From assembly GCA_023411815.1 (NCBI GenBank), contig JAEYOJ010000066.1:32578-96577 (forward strand): a DNA stretch of 64,000 bases, in the 5' to 3' direction. The translations under genes and the position numbers were made by a program. The stretch's first letter is position 1. Every line of letters begins with the position of its first letter. This document shows positions 34,532 to 42,647 of the stretch, one piece after another. The stretch comes from Pseudomonadota bacterium (GTDB lineage: Bacteria; Desulfobacterota; Desulfovibrionia; Desulfovibrionales; Desulfovibrionaceae). The notes under the pieces were generated by a model. It was not told where the DNA came from. It did no database searches and worked only from the letters and a program-made list of their open reading frames with translations.

Positions 34532-34960
34532 GTCCACTACCGTAGAGCTTCTGACTGCGTTTTTGTATCTTTCTTTGCATAACACGCTGAATAGCATTGA
34601 AGGTAAGGTATGGCGCCAGGCGATGCCATGTCCGTCTGTGTGCGATAGATCGGAACGCTATCGAATTAAGGATTGGCGCTGTTGGCCTTGGTGTGGTGTT
34701 AATCTCGTTATTGTCGAGGATATGTCCTTATCAGGCGAAAGAAGATTTGCTCCGGTATTGGCAGGGGCGGGTTTGGCGCCTTGTTGCATCACGACGTGCA
34801 TTTCGTATTCTTCGATTTCCTTGGTCATTCAGCAGGTTACACTATAATAAACTTGCCGATCTGGATCAGCTGTGTGGCTCGAAGGTATGCTTGAGCCTTG
34901 AGCGGCGGTTTTCATGAAGCCCAGATACTGCCAGACAGCTATTTCTCCCAAGGAGAGATC
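34532..34960. other. AT-richer region before the hypothetical gene at 34961
   Basis: 429 bases, no convincing gene; open frames in it lack ribosome-binding sites. A promoter with a perfect -10 lies at 34821-34848. Confidence 0.6.
34821..34848 (+). promoter_or_regulatory. Promoter of the hypothetical gene at 34961
   Basis: TTGGTC (34821-34826), 16-base spacer, TATAAT (34843-34848), a perfect -10. The leader would be about 106 bases, with AAGGAG at 34950-34955. Confidence 0.6.
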
Positions 34961-35530
34961 ATGCCCCTGAACGACTACTCCGCACTGTTGGAGCGCCTGC
35001 AGCGAGCCCTGGCGCTGGCTTTCGACCAGTCCGGCGAGTTCCTCAACCGGCCCGGTTCGTCCTCGGCCTTCAAGATCGATCCTGACTTCTATCTGATCCT
35101 GATACCCCAGTTCGCCGAGGATCTTTCGTTCCTGACCGGAATCTTGCCCGAAACCGTGATCGAAACGCTCGTCCTCACGGGCAATCTGGCGACCTACGGG
35201 CCGGAAAGAGCATACGCGCCGCGTCTGGATGTGTATTTTTCGCGCTCGGGCAGCCCTCGTTCCGAGCGGGTGGGGTTCCTGCAAGCCGGCTTTGTGGAAG
35301 GAGCGCTCAAGATCTATGGGGGCCGGCGTTCCGGGTTGCCCTTGTCGGATGTGCGTTTAAACGCCGCCCAGCGGCCCTTGATCGAAAAGTTCCTGGCTGG
35401 CAGACCTGTGCCGGCCTCCATAGCCTATGCCGGCGAGAAAGCGTCGGCCCGTCCAGGTCCGGCAGCCGGCCCTAAGGCGCAAACAGCCGCCAAGCCTGGA
35501 ATTCGAACTCCCCGCACCGGCCGGCGTTAA
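34961..35530 (+). CDS. Hypothetical protein
   Basis: A 189-residue, mostly soluble protein. The first 150 residues look folded (LLERLQRALALAFDQ, then DPDFYLILIPQFAEDLSF), and the last 40 form a basic Ala/Pro/Gly-rich tail. AAGGAG five bases before ATG 34961 and the promoter upstream support it as a real gene. No motif or family recognised. It converges with the ThrRS-editing-domain gene. Confidence 0.7.
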   Translation: MPLNDYSALLERLQRALALAFDQSGEFLNRPGSSSAFKIDPDFYLILIPQFAEDLSFLTGILPETVIETLVLTGNLATYGPERAYAPRLDVYFSRSGSPRSERVGFLQAGFVEGALKIYGGRRSGLPLSDVRLNAAQRPLIEKFLAGRPVPASIAYAGEKASARPGPAAGPKAQTAAKPGIRTPRTGRR

Positions 35531-35712
35531 GCGTTTCTGCTTTTTCGTGCCGGCCGGAGCGGTATCATGTCGGCCTCGGCCTTTGGCTTCGCCTGTCCTT
35601 GTGCGCGTTCCCTCGGTCCGAATGGGCATGGAACCGAAGCGATGCGATTCCAATGTACCCCGAAGTTCCTTTGGGCCTCGAGCGGAGATGACGCGGAAGA
35701 GATTCCGAGCCG

Positions 35713-36126
35713 TCAGATGCTCTTGAAGACCTTGGCCAGGGAGTCGCCGGCCACGTGGATCTTCCACTCGTTCAGATAGCCGAAGGGTGTCTCGCCCACG
35801 CTGTACCCCGTGTTCTCCAGCCGCTGGCGCACTTCGGCGACAAGCTCGCGCACGAATTCCGGGTCCGCCTTGCTTTCCGAGAGATGTCCAAAGGAGTGCA
35901 GCACAACCTGCCTCGTGTCGAACTTGCCTCCCAGCCATTTGATGTTCTTCAGCATCTTGGACAGCACGCTGCTCCTGCGCTCATGGTCCTCGGCTTCGCC
36001 GTGGTAGAACACGACGACTGCATCGCGGGTCATCGCTCCGGACGGCCCGGCGTCAGGTGCTTCGGGCAGAGTCTTGCTGAAGGGTTTGTGCCAGAACTCG
36101 GGAGCATAAAACATGAGCAGCTTCAT
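35713..36126 (-). CDS. Stand-alone archaeal-type threonyl-tRNA synthetase editing domain protein
   Basis: A 137-residue protein resembling the N-terminal editing domain of archaeal threonyl-tRNA synthetases, a fold shared with D-aminoacyl-tRNA deacylases. It begins MKLLMFYAPEFWHKPF, has the central LHSFGHLSESKADPEF (compare the archaeal AHLS pattern) and the C-terminal PFGYLNEWKIHVAGDSLAK, which lines up with archaeal PFGWYKxFxxxxKGHPLAE. The archaeal His in that last motif is Asp here. The domain would remove wrongly attached amino acids from tRNA, or have lost this role. Its start overlaps the stop of the gene upstream by four bases (ATGA), so the two are translated together. Confidence 0.7.
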   Translation of the reverse strand: MKLLMFYAPEFWHKPFSKTLPEAPDAGPSGAMTRDAVVVFYHGEAEDHERRSSVLSKMLKNIKWLGGKFDTRQVVLHSFGHLSESKADPEFVRELVAEVRQRLENTGYSVGETPFGYLNEWKIHVAGDSLAKVFKSI

Positions 36127-36686
36127 GGTTCGTTTCCGTCGCGCGGTCCTGGGCAGCCCGCGCGGAGGCTGCAACCTTCGCATCCTGTCCGGGAAGCGGG
36201 AAAAGTGCCGCGCGTGTCGTAAGTGAGCACAGCATAGCTGCGCGCGAGGTGTCCGGCGTCGGCTGTCAGGCCTTGCAACGACAAGGATCGGGCCAATGCC
36301 CGGTCGATGGCCGGCAGGGGTGCGCAATGGCGTTCGGCGAGATCGGGTCTTAAACCGGCCAAGGCCGTCATGACCAACCGTGCTGCCAGACGGTGCAGCA
36401 GCAGACCCAAGGCTGGCTCTTCGATCAGAGTGCGCTCAACCTCGGCTTCCACTTCGGCCGGAAGCCATACGGCCAGGAGCGGCGTGCCAGCGGACTCCAG
36501 TTTGACGATTTGCAAGCATGACGACCAGCGCGACAGGCAGCGGGCCAATGCCGGGGCATGGCGCGTGCGGCCCGGTGCTGGCAGATCCGCCAATACCGGT
36601 CCGAGGATATCCTGGGGCGTAAGCGATACGCTTTCCGCCACATGGGCAAAAGGGGCCTCCTGGCCTTGCTGGGAATCAAAAGGCAT
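36123..36686 (-). CDS. Hypothetical protein with C-terminal cysteine cluster
   Basis: A 187-residue protein, rich in Leu and Ala, predicted to be helical. A conserved-looking cysteine group CEGCSLRAGC lies near the C-terminus and could bind a metal. ATG 36686 has AAGGA upstream. It overlaps the ThrRS-editing-domain gene by four bases and is therefore likely to act in the same process, perhaps tRNA quality control, but this is inference. I do not recognise the family. Confidence 0.65.
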   Translation of the reverse strand: MPFDSQQGQEAPFAHVAESVSLTPQDILGPVLADLPAPGRTRHAPALARCLSRWSSCLQIVKLESAGTPLLAVWLPAEVEAEVERTLIEEPALGLLLHRLAARLVMTALAGLRPDLAERHCAPLPAIDRALARSLSLQGLTADAGHLARSYAVLTYDTRGTFPASRTGCEGCSLRAGCPGPRDGNEP

Positions 36687-37011
36687 GCTCGCTGTCCTTT
36701 TGAGAGAGCTTCGGTTCGGACGACGCACAGGGCGTCTGCTGAAGGTCACCATAGAACAGTTATCCGGTCAACCTGTTGGACTTCCTTCTGGCTCGTGGGG
36801 TGGTAAAGAGCGCATCCGCAGCCTTTCGCTCCTGATGCAACCTTGGCGGGGCGTCGGGGCCACAAGTGTAAGCCACCGGATGCGATTGAAAGCGCCGGTG
36901 CTCTGCTTGCGTCTGGTTTCGCCTCGCCGTATGATACAGCGTCCTCAACACAACTGATTTGGTTATTCCGGAGTCGAGCATGCAGGGCCTGGCTAACTGC
37001 GAAATCTCTCC
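36687..37011. other. Intergenic region between divergent genes
   Basis: 325 bases without a gene. The HD-GYP gene promoter lies at 36907-36935. No clear promoter for the minus-strand pair was found. Confidence 0.65.
36907..36935 (+). promoter_or_regulatory. Promoter of the HD-GYP gene
   Basis: TTGCGT (36907-36912), 17-base spacer, TATGAT (36930-36935). The leader would be about 70 bases. Confidence 0.6.
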
Positions 37012-38115
37012 ATGTCGTGCTTGGCGGATGCGGAGTGCGGCACGCGGGATGCGCTCCATTCCATGACTACACCCCCCGAGTCCTCCTTGCCAGCCAATGG
37101 CGGAAGTAATCCCCTAAGCGAAGATAGGCGGCGTATTCTTGAAATCTGGTGCCGCATACGGCCGGTATCCGAGGCTGTGCCGTTCGAAGAAGAGATCGAG
37201 GCGGCCGACGCCGTCGTGACCGGAGCGGTGGAGTACACGCGGCACTTCATGGAGGAGGTGCGCCGCGGCAAGGTCGTGGACTGCCGGGAAGCCGTGCCTC
37301 TCGTGGACCAACTCATCGCCAGCGCCACCCGCAATCAGTCCGCGGTGATCAGCCTGGCCAAGCTGAAGGTCCATGATGAGTACACCTTTCATCATTGCAT
37401 CAATGTGGCCATGTTTTCGATCATCTTCGGCAGAAGCCTGGGCTTGCCCAGGGAAGCGCAGAGGGTGCTCGGACTCGCGGGCATCTACCACGACGTGGGC
37501 AAGGCGCGCATTCCCGAGGAAATCCTAAAGAAACCCGACCAGCTGAACAGCGAGGAGTTCACTTTAATCAAACGCCATGCCGTGGAAGGCTACCGGGTCA
37601 TGCGCGATTCGTCGATGCTGCACCACGATGTGCTCCTGGCCATCATGCAGCACCATGAACGCCACGACGGCCAAGGCTATCCTCGCGGTCTGTCGGGCCA
37701 GTCCATAAGCCCGCTGGCCCGTGTAGTCAGCCTGGTGGATGTGTACGACGCCCTGACCAGCAACCGCTGCTACCGCAAGGCGAGCACTCCGACCGCGGCA
37801 TTGGGCCATATCTACCAGCAGCAGTGGACACATTTCTTCCCCACGTATGTGGAGCGCTTCATCAAGTGTATCGGCGTCTTTCCTCCCGGCAGCCTGGTTC
37901 GGCTGACGGATGGGAGCATCGCCGTGGTGCGCAGCGTCAATCCCGAGTACAGTCTCCTGCCCATGGTAAGCGTCTGCCTCGACCAGCAGCTTCGCCGCTG
38001 TCAACCCGTGACCATCGATCTGGCCCAGGTCAGGGCCGAAGGGTTGAATCTTGGCATCCAGGGCTGCGTGGACCCGCGTCCACTGCGCATTGATCCCGCC
38101 TTGCTCATTCGTTGA
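37012..38115 (+). CDS. HD-GYP domain protein, probable cyclic-di-GMP phosphodiesterase
   Basis: HD-GYP proteins break down the second messenger cyclic di-GMP. This one is 367 residues. The metal-binding HD pair is YHDVGK (about 162-167) and the signature HHERHDGQGYPRGL is intact at about 218-231, so it is predicted active. The N-terminal 100 residues have no recognised sensor, and about 100 residues after the HD-GYP core form an extra C-terminal part. No REC domain is present. ATG 37012 and ATG 37063 are both possible starts, neither with a good ribosome-binding site. It lies just before the hybrid kinase gene. Confidence 0.9.
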   Translation: MSCLADAECGTRDALHSMTTPPESSLPANGGSNPLSEDRRRILEIWCRIRPVSEAVPFEEEIEAADAVVTGAVEYTRHFMEEVRRGKVVDCREAVPLVDQLIASATRNQSAVISLAKLKVHDEYTFHHCINVAMFSIIFGRSLGLPREAQRVLGLAGIYHDVGKARIPEEILKKPDQLNSEEFTLIKRHAVEGYRVMRDSSMLHHDVLLAIMQHHERHDGQGYPRGLSGQSISPLARVVSLVDVYDALTSNRCYRKASTPTAALGHIYQQQWTHFFPTYVERFIKCIGVFPPGSLVRLTDGSIAVVRSVNPEYSLLPMVSVCLDQQLRRCQPVTIDLAQVRAEGLNLGIQGCVDPRPLRIDPALLIR

Positions 38116-38217
38116 TCCGCATGGGCCGCAGGGGTGCCTTTCCGGCATCCCAGAAGGTTCATGAATTCGGCCTTGCACCTGCCAACTTGTATCGGTAACG
38201 GAGACGACATTTCCATT

Positions 38218-38245
38218 TTGGCTCGGTCCATGGCATTGGTATAGG
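38218..38245 (+). promoter_or_regulatory. Possible promoter of the hybrid kinase gene
   Basis: TTGGCT (38218-38223), 16-base spacer, TATAGG (38240-38245). Confidence 0.45.
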
Positions 38246-38288
38246 GCCGGATATCGAATGAGAATTGTCCAACAAGGGAGACAGACGC

Positions 38289-40838
38289 ATGGGCTGTCAA
38301 CGTGTGAAGAAGCACGGCTCCGGTCTGAAGGCGGAAGAGCGGGAAGCTCTGGACACGTCTGACGAACAGGATACCCGAATGACGGATTTGGATTGTGAGG
38401 AGGCATTGCGCCGCATGCGGACCATCATTCGCATCGGCCGCGACATGCTTGCCGAGAACAGCGCGTCTGGAGTCATGCGGTATATCGTGGACGGCGCCCT
38501 GGAGGTCACTTCAGGCTCCGCGGCCATGGCGGCTCTGCGCGGACCGGATCAGGCCCTTCAGGTCATGGCGGTTTCGGGACGGGGTCCGTCATGCTGGGTT
38601 CCGGGCCGGGTGCTCTCGCCCCTGGATCAATGCCTGTGCCTTAAGCTGCCCCATGGGCCGGCGCTTGTGGAATTGAGCGAAAATGAAAACGATACCGACT
38701 TGCAGTGCGTCTGCGGACATGAAGTCGGTGGCGGTATCCTCGGCACGAGCCTGTGGTCCGCCGTTGAAGGCAGTCGGGGGGTTCTGCTGGTGGCCGGCAG
38801 GCGCTGCGAGGGGGATGCGCTGGACCGCATGTTCGTGGAGAGTTTGGCTGGCCTTGCAGCCATGGGGCTCAAGCATGTCGATCTGCGCGCCGAGGCCGAG
38901 CGCCGCTTTTCCGAACTGGAGGCCGTGCGTGGGGCGGTCGAGCGGGAAAGCGCCGGCAGGCTGATGGCCGAAAGAGCCTTCCGCCAGGTTCAGCAGGAAT
39001 TCAAGACCCTGATGGACAGCGCTTCGGACCTCATACTCGTTCATGACCGCGATCTGCGCATACGTTACGTCAACCCGGTTGTGGAGAGCCTGACGGGCCA
39101 GCCGCCGGATCACTATCTGGACCAGGGTATGGAGGCGATCATACCGGAGCGCGAAGTCGCCAGCATATTCAATAGCCAGCTGCGCCAGGTGCTACAAAGC
39201 GGCAAAATTTCGTCCATATCCTTTCAACTTGGTTCCGCCCGCGACAAGCGGCACATGCAGGCTCGACTCACTCCGGTTCCGGAAGCGACGGGCGCCGTGG
39301 GTTCGGTGCTGGCCGTGGTGCGCGACATCACCCGCTTCAAACGCCTGGAGGACAGGCTGCGCCAGGCCAAGCGGGAGGCTGAGGAATCCAACCGGGCCAA
39401 GAGCGAATTCCTGGCCAACATGAGCCATGAGATACGCACCCCGCTCAACGCCGTGCTGGGACTTGCCGAGCGGCTTTCGTTCATCACGGAACCGCGCGAG
39501 CGGGAAGAATACGTGCGCATGATCAAGCATTCCGCTCATGCCTTGCTGGCCATTATCGACGACATTTTGGACCTGTCCAAGATCGAGGCGGGCAAGTTTG
39601 ATGTCCATGAGCAGGAATTCGAGTTGCCCGCTCTCCTGGAGAAAGTAATCAGTCCCTATCGCTATCAGGCCCAGGAGAAGGGCCTGGAGCTCGTTGTGAG
39701 CGTCGGCAGCGGTGTCCCAGCATGGATGCGCGCGGACCCTGACAAGTTCAGCCAGGTGCTGACCAACCTCGTCTCCAATGCCATCAAATTCACCGAGGAG
39801 GGCAGTGTGGAGATTTCGGTCACGCATGACAGCCGCGACAGCAACGATATGGTCGTTCTTGTCAGCGTGCGCGATACCGGCCTGGGCATACCCTGGAACA
39901 TGCAGGCCAAGCTGTTCAAGAGCTTCAGCCAACTGGACAGCTCGTACTCCAAGAGCTTCGGCGGCACGGGACTTGGGTTGGCCATATCCAAGCGCCTCGT
40001 CGAGATGCTCGGCGGCAGGATCTGGGTGGAGAGCATGCCGGGCAAGGGCAGTTCCTTCATGTTCACTTTGCCGGTAGGCTACGTCAGCAAGCCCGTGCAG
40101 GCGTCCCAACCGGTGCCCTCGGCCAGGGGGCTCGAGGAGCGGCAGCCTTTGAGCCTGCTGCTGGCCGAGGACAACCGCATCAACCAGTTCTTCCTCAAGG
40201 ACTATTTCGAGTCCATGGGCCACTCGGTGGATATTGCCGAAAACGGGCGGCTCGTGTTGGAGAGGCTCAAGAGCAAGCCCTACGATTTGATCCTGATGGA
40301 TATCCAAATGCCGCACATGGACGGGTTGGAGGCCACGCGCATCATACGCTCGTCCACCGGCGAGCCCTGGGCGGACATTCCCATCGTGGCCTTGACCGCC
40401 TACGCCCTGAGCCAGGACCGGAGCAAGGCAATGGAGGCGGGCATGGACGCTTACGTCCTCAAACCCATCAATTTTGAGGAGTTGGAGCGCGAGATCGTCC
40501 ACGCCCTGAAGATGCGCGGAGGGTGTTCCCGGAATCAGGTCGATCGGCCAAGCCAACCGTCGGTCCCGGATCGCAGTGAGGTAATCAAGCGCATGTTCAT
40601 GGCGGAAGTGCCCAAGCGGCTTGAATCCCTACGCGTCCAGAAGGCGGCCCAGGACCTCAAAGGCCTTTCGGACGAGGCCCACGGATTGCGCAACGGCGCT
40701 CACTTCGCCGGGGCCAAATCCATTTATGCGCTGGCCACGGAACTGGAAAATTCCGCACGCCAAGGGCTAAAGCAGCGGGCCTTGGAGGCTGCCGAGCACC
40801 TGTGCGCCGCTCTCGAGGAATACCAGCACAAGAACTGA
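38289..40838 (+). CDS. Hybrid sensor histidine kinase with REC and HPt domains
   Basis: A soluble 849-residue multidomain signalling protein. Domain order is a GAF-like sensor (about 60-200) with three cysteines in CLCLKL and CVCGH, a linker helix and a PAS domain (about 238-350, with a PAC end). HisKA with phospho-His380 in MSHEIRTPLN and the ATPase boxes DTGLGIP and GGTGLGLAI follow. Last come a receiver with Asp671 in LMDIQMP and a C-terminal HPt domain with His798 in AHGLRNGAH. This is a complete His-Asp-His relay lacking only the final response regulator. No membrane helix is present. ATG 38289 has AAGGGAG upstream. No cognate regulator lies nearby; the preceding HD-GYP protein has no receiver. 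Confidence 0.92.
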   Translation: MGCQRVKKHGSGLKAEEREALDTSDEQDTRMTDLDCEEALRRMRTIIRIGRDMLAENSASGVMRYIVDGALEVTSGSAAMAALRGPDQALQVMAVSGRGPSCWVPGRVLSPLDQCLCLKLPHGPALVELSENENDTDLQCVCGHEVGGGILGTSLWSAVEGSRGVLLVAGRRCEGDALDRMFVESLAGLAAMGLKHVDLRAEAERRFSELEAVRGAVERESAGRLMAERAFRQVQQEFKTLMDSASDLILVHDRDLRIRYVNPVVESLTGQPPDHYLDQGMEAIIPEREVASIFNSQLRQVLQSGKISSISFQLGSARDKRHMQARLTPVPEATGAVGSVLAVVRDITRFKRLEDRLRQAKREAEESNRAKSEFLANMSHEIRTPLNAVLGLAERLSFITEPREREEYVRMIKHSAHALLAIIDDILDLSKIEAGKFDVHEQEFELPALLEKVISPYRYQAQEKGLELVVSVGSGVPAWMRADPDKFSQVLTNLVSNAIKFTEEGSVEISVTHDSRDSNDMVVLVSVRDTGLGIPWNMQAKLFKSFSQLDSSYSKSFGGTGLGLAISKRLVEMLGGRIWVESMPGKGSSFMFTLPVGYVSKPVQASQPVPSARGLEERQPLSLLLAEDNRINQFFLKDYFESMGHSVDIAENGRLVLERLKSKPYDLILMDIQMPHMDGLEATRIIRSSTGEPWADIPIVALTAYALSQDRSKAMEAGMDAYVLKPINFEELEREIVHALKMRGGCSRNQVDRPSQPSVPDRSEVIKRMFMAEVPKRLESLRVQKAAQDLKGLSDEAHGLRNGAHFAGAKSIYALATELENSARQGLKQRALEAAEHLCAALEEYQHKN

Positions 40839-40847
40839 CGCATATTG

Positions 40848-40874
40848 TGCCGGCCGGTGCCTCTCTCCGGCACG
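40848..40874. terminator. Hairpin between converging kinase and hydrolase genes
   Basis: GTGCCGG pairs with CCGGCAC around a 13-base loop. No T-run, so only weakly supported. Confidence 0.35.
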
Positions 40875-40935
40875 ATCGCCGGCTGTTGTTCTCGGCGCAT
40901 GGCCTGTCGGCATGCCGTCCCGTCCGGGCCCATGA

Positions 40936-41742
40936 TCAGCCCTGCTGTGCGCCGGCATCCGCAAAGAGCTGTTCGGCGTTATCCAGCAGGTCCGCCAGGC
41001 GACCGTCCGATAGATGCAGACGCCGACGGGCAAGCTCGATCTCCTCGCCCGGATCGCCCAGAGGATAGTCGCTGCCGAAGAGCAGTCGTTCGAAGGGATG
41101 GCGGCGAAGGATGGCGTCGAGCTGTTCCTGGCTCATGAAGGGCAGGGCGCTCGATGTGTCCATGTATATGTCTGAGCCCGCAAGATGCTCGATGGCCCAA
41201 TCCCAATGCAGATAGCCGCCGAAGTGCGCGGCGATGATGGCCGGTCCGGGGAAATCGCGCCGGATGCGCGCGAGTTTGATCGGGCAGGATGGGTTTTTTT
41301 CGGGCGGGAGGCGGTCGCCGACATGGAACATGAGCACGAAATCGCTCCCCGCGGCTTCCAGCACGCGGTAGAAGCCCGGGTCATCCAGGAAGAAGCCCTG
41401 GAAATCGGCATGGAATTTGAGCCCTCGGATGCCGGCTTGGCGCAGCCGGTCCAGTTCGGTCCCAATATCCTCGAAGCCAGGGTGCATGGTGCCGAAAGCC
41501 TCGATTTCGGGATAGTTGCGCGCCAGTTCCAGTGCCCATTTGTTGGCTGGTATGACCTGCGCTGGGGTCGTGGCCGCCGAATGCACCGCCACCCTGGCGA
41601 TGCCCGCGGCGCGCTCGCGGGCCAGGAGGTCCTCCACCAGGCCGTTGCCGCTGGCCTTGATACCGTAATGTCCCTGCAGTTGGGTGATGGTCTTGGCCGC
41701 GATCTTGGGGTGGAAGGCGTGGGCGTGGATGTCCATGCTCAT
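40936..41742 (-). CDS. Amidohydrolase-family metal-dependent hydrolase
   Basis: A 268-residue TIM-barrel hydrolase of the amidohydrolase 2 type. The metal motif DIHAHAFHP is at the N-terminus, GLKFHADFQGFFLDDP lies in the middle, then the histidine in FHVGDR, AAHFGGYLHW, and the final metal-binding aspartate in LLFGSDYPLGDP. The substrate cannot be inferred; related enzymes include decarboxylases and lactonases. The ribosome-binding site is weak; ATG 41736 (two codons in) is an alternative start. It is the last of a minus-strand series. Confidence 0.85.
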   Translation of the reverse strand: MSMDIHAHAFHPKIAAKTITQLQGHYGIKASGNGLVEDLLARERAAGIARVAVHSAATTPAQVIPANKWALELARNYPEIEAFGTMHPGFEDIGTELDRLRQAGIRGLKFHADFQGFFLDDPGFYRVLEAAGSDFVLMFHVGDRLPPEKNPSCPIKLARIRRDFPGPAIIAAHFGGYLHWDWAIEHLAGSDIYMDTSSALPFMSQEQLDAILRRHPFERLLFGSDYPLGDPGEEIELARRRLHLSDGRLADLLDNAEQLFADAGAQQG

Positions 41743-42017
41743 GGCCGGCCACCCGTGACAAGGAACATGGCGTTGTTCGTATTTATCTTTTTCATTTCAT
41801 ATACCTGTGTTGTTTATTCACATTCGCGCGGAGTTTGAATCCGGCATGCATGGCATGATTGCAAATGGAGGAGAAGGTTCCTTGCGAACGTGAAATCTCT
41901 CTTGATGGACCAGAACAACAGCTTATTGAAGCACGGATATGCGAAAAAGCCCGCCGGCCGTCGGATGGCAATCCGAAGGCGCGGAACGTTTGAATCAGTG
42001 TGGAGTTGAGGCGTTGG

Positions 42018-42434
42018 CTAGGTGCCGAACATGGCCTTGAGCCAGTCGGGAACGCGCACGGGCTTGCCATTCGGCGTGACGCAGGCGTGTTCGGTCTCGC
42101 CGCGGGCCAGGACGGTGGAGGCGTCGGGTGGTCCGTAGACCTCGTAAACGAAGGTGATGGACGCGCGACCCCAATCCCTGATGCCGCAACGCACGCCCAC
42201 GAGTTCGTCATAGCGGGCGGGGCGCACAAAGCGGCAGGAGGCGTTACGTACGGGCAGCATTATTCCGCGCTCCTCCACCTCTGAGTAGCTCATGCCGCGT
42301 TCACGGATGAACTGACTGCGGGCGCGCTCGAACCAGTGGAAGTATTCGCCGTAGTAGGCCACGCGCATGGCGTCGGTCTCGCCATAGGAGACGTGAAAGC
42401 GATATGTCGTCTCAGGTTGTGGAAACGATTCCAT
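42018..42434 (-). CDS. Acyl-CoA thioesterase (4HBT, YbgC/FadM-like)
   Basis: A 138-residue hot-dog-fold thioesterase. It has the family opening HVSYGETDAMRVAYYGEYFHWFE with the catalytic Asp in ETDAMR and a Tyr-Tyr-Gly turn. GAGGAG seven bases before ATG 42434 fixes the start. Relatives hydrolyse acyl-CoA or aromatic CoA esters, and some are coupled to the Tol-Pal envelope system, but none of those genes is nearby. It shares the minus strand with apgM upstream and the hydrolase downstream, each separated by more than 200 bases. Confidence 0.85.
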   Translation of the reverse strand: MESFPQPETTYRFHVSYGETDAMRVAYYGEYFHWFERARSQFIRERGMSYSEVEERGIMLPVRNASCRFVRPARYDELVGVRCGIRDWGRASITFVYEVYGPPDASTVLARGETEHACVTPNGKPVRVPDWLKAMFGT

Positions 42435-42495
42435 TCTCGGACTCCTCTGGGGTCGGCTTCGGCGGCAGAAAATACGTCAAAACCAGCGGGCTGGC

Positions 42496-42509
42496 AAACC
42501 CGCGGGTTT
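42496..42509. repeat. 14-base perfect palindrome between apgM and thioesterase genes
   Basis: AAACCCGCGGGTTT, self-complementary. It lies in the 213-base gap upstream of the thioesterase gene and could be a regulator site; no promoter was recognised beside it. Confidence 0.4.
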
Positions 42510-42647
42510 CACTTTTGCGGAACGCGGCTCGCTGGCGAGGCCGGACTCGCAACACCTTGCAGACCGGTGCCAACCGGAACACCGGGCCGATGGACGGTCC
42601 GGTCGTTCCCTGGAAGTAAATATCGCAGCAGGGCAATGCGGAACCGG

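Noticed and set aside
34476..34917. Two overlapping frames (123 and 106 residues) between the small membrane protein and the hypothetical gene
   Set aside because: They start at ATA- or TTG-type positions without ribosome-binding sites, overlap each other and run into a perfect -10 promoter element.
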